Shown here one piece after another: positions 59,327 through 64,000 of a stretch of DNA of 64,000 nucleotides. Positions within the stretch are counted from its first letter, which is position 1. Each line of letters opens with the position of its first letter. The notes below the pieces were generated by a model. The model was not told where the DNA came from. It did no database searches and saw only the letters and a list, made by a program, of their open reading frames with translations. Location of the stretch: contig NZ_CP107947.1 in the NCBI RefSeq assembly GCF_036059255.1, forward strand, positions 5,890,001 to 5,954,000. The letters run 5' to 3'. The position numbers and the translations under genes are program-made. The DNA is from Micromonospora sp. NBC_00389. Lineage in GTDB: Bacteria > Actinomycetota > Actinomycetes > Mycobacteriales > Micromonosporaceae.

Positions 59327-60469
59327 TCAGTCCCGGGCGGGTGCCAGGCCGGCGGCGGTGAGCGAGCGGCGTACCGCGGGCTGGACCCGGGTCAGCCGCA
59401 ACGGCACCCCGGTCCGCTCCGCCGCGTCCCGCCCGGCCATCAGCGCCGCGATCCCGCCGGCGTCGAAGCCACCCGCACCGACCAGGTCGACGACCACCTC
59501 GCTCGGCTGGCCGGTGACCGCCTCCAACATCGCCCGGCGCAACTGGTCCGCGCCGTCCCGGTCCACCTCACCGCCGACCTCGACCACCACCCGGTCACCG
59601 TTCTGCTTCACCGAGATCCGGGTCTTGCCCGGGTCCGGTTCGGCGGCGCCGTTCTGCCAGGGCGGCGGCGCGTCGGCGAGCATCGCCTGGCGCAGCCAGG
59701 TCAGCGCCCGCGACAGCAGCCGGGAGACGTGCATCTGCGAGATGCCGAACCGGGCGGCAATCTCCGCCTGGGTCTGGTTGCCGTAGAAGCGCATGGCCAG
59801 GATCCGCCGCTCACGCCAGGGCAACCGGTGCAGCAGGCCGCTCACGGTCACCCGGTCATCGACCGATTCCAGCGCATTGTCCGACTCTCCGACCAGGTCA
59901 CCGAACTCCGCGGAGCTCTCCCCGCCCACCGGTGCGTTGAGCGAGGCCGGGCTGTAGCCGGCCGCCGACTCCAGCGCGGCGAGGATCTCCTCCTCCGGCG
60001 TCTCCAGCCGGGCCGCCAACTCGGCCACCGACGGCGCCCGGGACAGCTCGCTGGTCAGCGCGGCGGTGGCCTGCCCCACTTCGAGGATCAGGTCGCGCAG
60101 CCGGCGGGGTACGTGCACGCCCCAGGTGCGGTCCCGGAAGTGCCGTTTGATCTCACCGACGATGGTGATCGCGGCGTACGCGGTGAAGGAGCCCCGTTCC
60201 GGGTCGTACCGGTCGACGGCGTTGACCAGCCCCAGACGGGCCACCTGCTCCAAATCCTCCAGCGGCTCCCCACGGCCCCGGTACCGGCGGGCCAGCCGGC
60301 CGGCGAACGGCAGCGCGAAGCGGACCAGGTCGTCCCGTGCCTCCTGCCGCCGCTCCGGTGGCAGCCCTTCGATCCGGGCCGCGTACGCCAGCGCTGCCGC
60401 ATCGAGATCCTCCAGACCTCGATCGGTGGGTGGTGGTGTGGTCGTGGTCGTGCTCGTCTGTCCGAACAT
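59327..60469 (-). CDS. SigB/SigF/SigG-type sigma factor with C-terminal STAS domain
   Basis: A 380-residue protein. Residues about 40-130 are sigma region 2 ('DDLVRFALPFAGRLARRYRGRGEPLEDLEQVARLGLVNAVDRYDPERGSFTAYAAITIVGEIKRHFRDRTWGVHVPRRL', typical of SigB/SigF), about 130-165 region 3, about 200-262 region 4 ('LPWRERRILAMRFYGNQTQAEIAARFGISQMHVSRLLSRAL'). A fused STAS domain occupies about 275-375 ('DRVVVEVGGEVDRDGADQLRRAML...VVVDLVGAGGFDAGGIAALM'). The phosphorylatable serine of anti-anti-sigma factors is replaced by Ala-Gly. Stand-alone SigB/SigF proteins are about 260 residues. ATG 60469 has GGGAGG five bases upstream. Confidence 0.88.
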   Translation of the reverse strand: MFGQTSTTTTTPPPTDRGLEDLDAAALAYAARIEGLPPERRQEARDDLVRFALPFAGRLARRYRGRGEPLEDLEQVARLGLVNAVDRYDPERGSFTAYAAITIVGEIKRHFRDRTWGVHVPRRLRDLILEVGQATAALTSELSRAPSVAELAARLETPEEEILAALESAAGYSPASLNAPVGGESSAEFGDLVGESDNALESVDDRVTVSGLLHRLPWRERRILAMRFYGNQTQAEIAARFGISQMHVSRLLSRALTWLRQAMLADAPPPWQNGAAEPDPGKTRISVKQNGDRVVVEVGGEVDRDGADQLRRAMLEAVTGQPSEVVVDLVGAGGFDAGGIAALMAGRDAAERTGVPLRLTRVQPAVRRSLTAAGLAPARD

Positions 60470-60691
60470 CCGCGCCTCCCTCAGGAAGGTCCCCCGCCCG
60501 GATCGGGAAACCGGTCGTGCGCGTGGTCGAGCCACGCACCGGGCCGGAAAGTGGGTCAGTGACTGGGATGCCAGCGGGCGACAACGCCTCTGCGCAGCGC
60601 AATCAGACCGTCGCAGCCAGCGATGTTCCCGCTCCGTAGGTACTCAATCACGGGACCCCGGGTTCGCGAGGAAGTTTCGGCGTGCTCCGCC

Positions 60692-62131
60692 TCAGGAGAT
60701 CAGCAACCCCTGGTGGCCGCCGCTGTCGCGGAGCACGGCCAACGCCTCGGCGGCCCCCAGCGGGGGCGGCACGGGCAGGTCGTACGGCTGGGCACGCAGC
60801 ACCTCGGTGGCCCGGCGGGTGGGCACCGAGGTGACCGGGTACCCGCGGGCGGCGGTCCGGTCCAACGCCCGACGGCGCCGGCCGAACCCGGCCACCGCCA
60901 GCCACTGCGGCAGCCCGGCCAGGGCGGGCGAGCGCACGCCGGGCGGCTCCGGCAGCACGTCCACCGAGCTGAACACCTCGCTGCCGGCCAGCCACCACTC
61001 GGCCTCGTCGACGCTGCGCCGGGTGGCGTTCTCACACCAGTACGGCACCATCCCCGCCCGCACCACCTGAAACGGATCGAGCAACCGACCGCACTCCACC
61101 ACCAATCGGTCACCGGTCTTGCCGGCGCCGCGCAGCCAACTCCGGTACAGGTCGGCCACCCCGGCGCTCAGCGCGCCCGGCCTCGGCACCAGCACCCGGT
61201 GCAGCGGGTGCTGCCGGCGGGCCGCCCAGTCCCGCGCGGCCAGTTCGAAGCCCGAGTCCACGCCGTGCTCGGCGTACCCGGACGGGGCGGACACCTCCGG
61301 CGGCTGCCACCGGGTGGCGTCCCCACCGACGGAGCGCAGCACCTGCCGCAGCGCGTGGCTGTCCGGGTGGAAGTCCACCGGGTCCAGCCCGCTGGCCGGG
61401 CAGCCGACCTGGAAGCTGTGCCCGGGGCCGTGCTCCAGCACCGGCCAGGTCCGCGCGTCGCGCACCAGCAGGACCGGGGCTCCGGGGGTCAGCCGGTCGG
61501 CCAGGAACTGCGCGTACGCCGCCGGTAGCGCCCGCCAGCGGGCCGCCAGCGACACGGTCGCCCCGGTCAGTGGGCCGCGGCTGGCCGGGCAGTGCACCTG
61601 GCGCAGATGCAGGTCGGCGTTGCCGGCGAGCAGCCGAGCGGCGAGTGCCGTGCCGTGCTCCAGAGCCGCCCCGGGTCGGTCCACCGCGCCGTCGGTCCAG
61701 TGCACGGACATCTCGAATCCGGCCGGCAACCACGGCACGCCGAGGGCCACTGCGAGGTGTGCGGCCGCGCCGTGCGGCGAGCCGAGCAGCACTCCGGGGT
61801 AGCGGCGACGGGGGTACTGGTCGACGAACCAGCGGGCCACCCGGGCGGAGTCCACCTCGTCGACCTGGGGCACGGTGAGCGCGACCCGACCGGCGGCCCG
61901 GCTGACCGCGGCGCGGCGGACCGGCTCCGGGGCGCCGGGGAACCGCGACACCGGTCCGGCCTGCCCGAGGTCGGCGCAGTCCACCCCGCGCAGCGCCCGC
62001 GCGGTGGCGGCGACCAGCACCCGGGCGGCGCTGCCCACGGCCACGACCCGGTCACCGGACAGACCGGCGCCGTCGGCCACGAGCCCCTTGTGCACCTTGT
62101 GCACCGGCCCCACCTTGCCTCGTTCGCTCAC
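60692..62131 (-). CDS. Large hypothetical protein, unknown function
   Basis: A protein of about 479 residues that I do not recognise. It begins 'GKVGPVHKVHKGLVADG' and contains an Ala-rich 'VAVGSAARVLVAATARALRGVD', 'PRRRYPGVLLGSPHGAAAHLAVALGVPWLPAGFEMSVHW', 'VLLVRDARTWPVLEHGPGHSFQVGCPASGLDPVDFHPDS' and 'YRSWLRGAGKTGDRLVVECGRLLDP'. Codon use and length show that it is a real gene. The GSPHGAAAHLA segment recalls nucleotide-sugar or glycosyltransferase folds only weakly. Start uncertain (GTG 62131 or the GTG just before). Upstream of the sigma-factor gene on the same strand. Confidence 0.6.
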   Translation of the reverse strand: MSERGKVGPVHKVHKGLVADGAGLSGDRVVAVGSAARVLVAATARALRGVDCADLGQAGPVSRFPGAPEPVRRAAVSRAAGRVALTVPQVDEVDSARVARWFVDQYPRRRYPGVLLGSPHGAAAHLAVALGVPWLPAGFEMSVHWTDGAVDRPGAALEHGTALAARLLAGNADLHLRQVHCPASRGPLTGATVSLAARWRALPAAYAQFLADRLTPGAPVLLVRDARTWPVLEHGPGHSFQVGCPASGLDPVDFHPDSHALRQVLRSVGGDATRWQPPEVSAPSGYAEHGVDSGFELAARDWAARRQHPLHRVLVPRPGALSAGVADLYRSWLRGAGKTGDRLVVECGRLLDPFQVVRAGMVPYWCENATRRSVDEAEWWLAGSEVFSSVDVLPEPPGVRSPALAGLPQWLAVAGFGRRRRALDRTAARGYPVTSVPTRRATEVLRAQPYDLPVPPPLGAAEALAVLRDSGGHQGLLIS

Positions 62132-62315
62132 CACGCGGCCCGGCTTCCCGTCCCGATGGGGTTCAAACGGGGCATCACCCACCCAGGGGCACGAATCCCA
62201 CAGGTCCGACGGGTGCGTCGGCCATCACCGGCGTTCGGCGACGATCGCCCTCGCGCGGCGGGAGCGGGTCGCCGGGGCCGATCGGACCCCGCGTAGCCCG
62301 GACGACGACTTGGGG

Positions 62316-62340
62316 GTTTCGCCGGGGCCAGGTCGGGCAC
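62316..62340 (+). promoter_or_regulatory. SigB/SigF-like promoter of the CDGSH gene
   Basis: GTTT (62316-62319), 15 bases, GGGCAC (62335-62340). Transcription would start only a few bases before ATG 62351, giving a nearly leaderless mRNA. Confidence 0.5.
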
Positions 62341-62350
62341 TTCCGGGCCC

Positions 62351-62581
62351 ATGCACACCGAGGACACCAGCGAGCCCGCCGCCGCCACGATCACCGCGTA
62401 CCAGGACGGGCCGCTGCTGGTCCGCGGCGACTTTGCCCTGGTCACCCCGGACGGCGAGCGGATCGACGCCCGCCGGGGCACGGTGGCGCTGTGCCGGTGC
62501 GGCAAGTCGGCGCTCAAGCCGTTCTGCGACGGCACCCACAAGGTGGTCAACTTCCGGGCGGGCACCGCCCGGGAGGGCTGA
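62351..62581 (+). CDS. CDGSH iron-sulfur domain protein
   Basis: A 76-residue protein with a single CDGSH-type (mitoNEET-like) 2Fe-2S site formed by Cys48, Cys50, Cys59 and His63 (ALCRCGKSALKPFCDGTH). The N-terminal part is a beta strand pair ('GPLLVRGDFALVTPDG') typical of the short bacterial type. It likely acts as an electron-transfer or iron-sulfur carrier. It converges with the diiron enzyme gene, six bases apart, a pairing that I recall from other actinobacteria. Confidence 0.92.
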   Translation: MHTEDTSEPAAATITAYQDGPLLVRGDFALVTPDGERIDARRGTVALCRCGKSALKPFCDGTHKVVNFRAGTAREG

Positions 62582-62586
62582 CCGCG

Positions 62587-63678
62587 CTACGCCACTCCGG
62601 CCAGCGGTCCCCCGGTCGCGGACGGCAACGCGGTCGCGGGCACCGAGATGGTCCGTGGGGCGGGTGCCCGCAGCGAGCTGCGGCCGGCGGCCCAGTTGTC
62701 CAGCAGGTGCGCGGCGAACAACCGGTCGACCGCGAGCGCGGCGGCCGCGCCGAAGAGCACATCCCCGGCCAGCGCCGGCTCTACCCGGACGAGGCCACCG
62801 CAGAGGTCGTGCACGGCGATCTGCTCGTGCACCGCGTCGGCCTCCACGTGCTCGTCGTAGAAGCGGGTGGCCACCTCGTCCAAGCCGAGCCTGCGCAGCC
62901 CGTTGCCGTACCGGCGGTTCGGCAGCGACGAGGTCATTTCGAACGCCGCCAGGTGACCGAGGAGCGCGCCGCGCAGCCGTCGGTGCAGCCCGAACAGCGA
63001 CATCAGGTTGTTGGTCGCCAGCGTCACGGCGGGAACCGCGTCCAGATGAGCGCCGTAGCCGGTGTCCATGCCCAACCGGTCGAGCGTGCGCCGGAACAGC
63101 TCGGCGTGCATCCGGTTCAGCTGGCCGTTGCCGTACTCGTCGGTCTGGATCTCCACGAGGGCGGCCTTGGCCGGGCCGCCGAGGCGGGGCAGCGCCCAGC
63201 TGTGCGGGTCCGCCTCCCGCAGGTGGTAGACCGAGCGGTGGGCGACGAACTCGCGGAACTGGGTGAGGTCGGCGCGCCGTTGCAGGGTGGCGGCCAGCGG
63301 CGGGCCGTCGTCGGCGGCGACCAGCTCGGTCAGCCCGACCGTGACGCCGCCGGGCGGCACCGCTGGTGCGCCGACCAGCCGGCGCAGCGCCGCCTCGAAG
63401 GGCCGCTCGGCGCGTGCCCGCAGGGCCAGCAGCGTCGGCTGCCACTCCCAGCCCTCGTCCACCCCACGCCAGCCCCGGTAGTGCAGCTCGTAGCAGAGGA
63501 ACAACGTCAGTTGCAGGTCCTCGTCGGTGAGCGGGTCCGCTGGGTCCAGGTCAGCGCCGAGATCCATCGGAAGGTCGTGTGGCGGTCGCCGCAGGGCCTC
63601 GGTCACCGCCGTGGACAGCGGGCCGCGCGGCCGCGGAAGCGGCGCGGGACCGTAGCGGCGGTCGGTGGGCTGCGGCAT
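62587..63678 (-). CDS. Iron-containing redox enzyme (haem-oxygenase-like diiron fold)
   Basis: A 363-residue protein of the haem-oxygenase-like diiron (HDO) family. Candidate iron ligands are Glu in 'LFLCYELHYRGW', Glu in 'VEIQTDEYGNG', His in 'NRMHAELFRRTL', Glu in 'LAAFEMTSSLPNRRYGNGLRRLG' and Asp/His in 'YDEHVEADAVHEQIA'. HDO enzymes act as oxidases or N-oxygenases with varied substrates; the actual one is unknown. A good ribosome-binding site (GGAGG) precedes ATG, and a SigB/SigF-like promoter lies upstream. Confidence 0.88.
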   Translation of the reverse strand: MPQPTDRRYGPAPLPRPRGPLSTAVTEALRRPPHDLPMDLGADLDPADPLTDEDLQLTLFLCYELHYRGWRGVDEGWEWQPTLLALRARAERPFEAALRRLVGAPAVPPGGVTVGLTELVAADDGPPLAATLQRRADLTQFREFVAHRSVYHLREADPHSWALPRLGGPAKAALVEIQTDEYGNGQLNRMHAELFRRTLDRLGMDTGYGAHLDAVPAVTLATNNLMSLFGLHRRLRGALLGHLAAFEMTSSLPNRRYGNGLRRLGLDEVATRFYDEHVEADAVHEQIAVHDLCGGLVRVEPALAGDVLFGAAAALAVDRLFAAHLLDNWAAGRSSLRAPAPRTISVPATALPSATGGPLAGVA

Positions 63679-63709
63679 TGTTCCTCCAGGCGTCGTCGGG
63701 CGGGTACTG

Positions 63710-63734
63710 ATGCCCCGACGGAACGCGCCTAAAC
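63710..63734 (-). promoter_or_regulatory. SigB/SigF-like promoter of the diiron enzyme gene
   Basis: Minus strand: GTTT (63734-63731), 15 bases, GGGCAT (63715-63710), 31 bases before the start codon. The GTTT overlaps the stop codon of the upstream thiamine-diphosphate enzyme gene. Confidence 0.5.
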
Positions 63735-64000
63735 GAGGCCCTCCGCGTTCACGGTGAGCTCCACCTGCTCACGGACCCTCCGGGCGGCGTCCCCGTTGGC
63801 GTACAGGCCGCGCAGGTCGGCGAAGGCCGGCTCCGGCGGCGCCAGCGACACCGCGGGGTCGACCACGGCCTCCAGTACGCACGGGCGGTCCGCGGCGAGC
63901 GCCTCGTCCCAGGCCGCGCCGACCAGTTCCGGGCGGTCCACCCGGACGCCGTGCAGTCCGAGCAGCCGCGCCCAGCCGGCGTACGGCACGTCGGGACGAC
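63729..64000 (-). CDS. Thiamine-diphosphate-requiring enzyme, C-terminal fragment
   Basis: The last 90 codons of a gene that continues beyond the right edge. The sequence 'PYAGWARLLGLHGVRVDRPELVGAAWDEALAADRPCVLEAVVDPAVSLAPPEP' is the C-terminal end of the acetolactate-synthase/pyruvate-oxidase-type thiamine-diphosphate domain. It is probably a pyruvate oxidase-like or uncharacterised member of the family; the conserved GDG cofactor motif lies outside the window. It lies directly upstream of the diiron enzyme gene on the same strand. Confidence 0.85.
   Translation of the reverse strand, partial: RPDVPYAGWARLLGLHGVRVDRPELVGAAWDEALAADRPCVLEAVVDPAVSLAPPEPAFADLRGLYANGDAARRVREQVELTVNAEGLV

Noticed and set aside
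60469..60520. SigB/SigF-type promoter of the sigma-factor gene itself
   Set aside because: The best match, GTTT with a 13-14 base gap and GGGGAC/GGGACC, deviates in both spacing and -10; autoregulation cannot be claimed.

Overview
The window is high-GC actinobacterial chromosome, most probably Micromonosporaceae and perhaps Micromonospora. This rests on the mycothiol gene mshC, F420-type oxidoreductases, a lone SecA2, WXG-like proteins, DUF families typical of actinobacteria and strong G/C bias at third codon positions. No tRNA, rRNA, insertion sequence, phage gene or CRISPR array is visible, so it reads as ordinary chromosome with several gene islands of unknown function.

Layout. 1-3.2 kb: end of an Lrp/AsnC regulator, an epimerase, a glyoxalase-fold protein and two small hypothetical genes. 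3.2-10.2 kb: metH, a short possible leader gene ahead of a PAC2 gene, a GntR regulator, a repeat-rich intergenic region and a secreted C39-like peptidase. 10.3-16.3 kb: leftward block mshC, SCO1664-type kinase-fold gene, DUF3090, phosphatase, uppP and F420 oxidoreductase, an order I recall from other actinobacteria. 16.4-25.6 kb: aldo/keto reductase, a WXG-like gene island, M20 peptidase, hemerythrin and LysR genes. 25.7-34.1 kb: a ClpC-like operon facing a four-gene operon with an FtsK/SpoIIIE ATPase. 34.2-43.2 kb: JmjC oxygenase with a repeat peptide, two DUF72 genes, DksA-like protein, twin winged-helix regulators, rhodanese and cysteine dioxygenase. 43.2-53.3 kb: ankyrin, DUF3500, methyltransferase, DUF2231, GAF-ANTAR, SecA2, ABC exporter and a dehydrogenase pair. 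53.5-64 kb: gpgS and a GT4 glycosyltransferase, DUF4383, STAS/ATPase switch protein, ctaD, a SigB/SigF-type sigma factor with a C-terminal STAS domain, CDGSH and diiron genes, and the end of a thiamine-diphosphate enzyme.

Two regulatory themes connect these genes. First, eleven genes carry an upstream site of the form GTTT/GTTA, 15-16 bases, GGGTAG/GGGTAC (or GGGCAC/GGGCAT), which is the known SigB/SigF-type promoter pattern. They include hemerythrin, ClpC, the repeat peptide plus JmjC enzyme, the DksA-like protein, GAF-ANTAR, the STAS/ATPase protein, ctaD, CDGSH and the diiron enzyme. The matching sigma factor and a likely regulator of it lie in the same window, so this resembles a local general-stress regulon. 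Second, about fifteen genes have a -10-like hexamer only 5-8 bases before the start codon, implying leaderless mRNAs; this was used to choose many starts.

The least explained parts are the repeat peptide next to a JmjC oxygenase, the FtsK operon with small helical partners, three evenly built ECF-like promoter motifs before the C39 peptidase, and an in-frame membrane-segment reading frame directly after the mshC stop codon. All calls come from reading the sequence and recalled family knowledge; no search was run.
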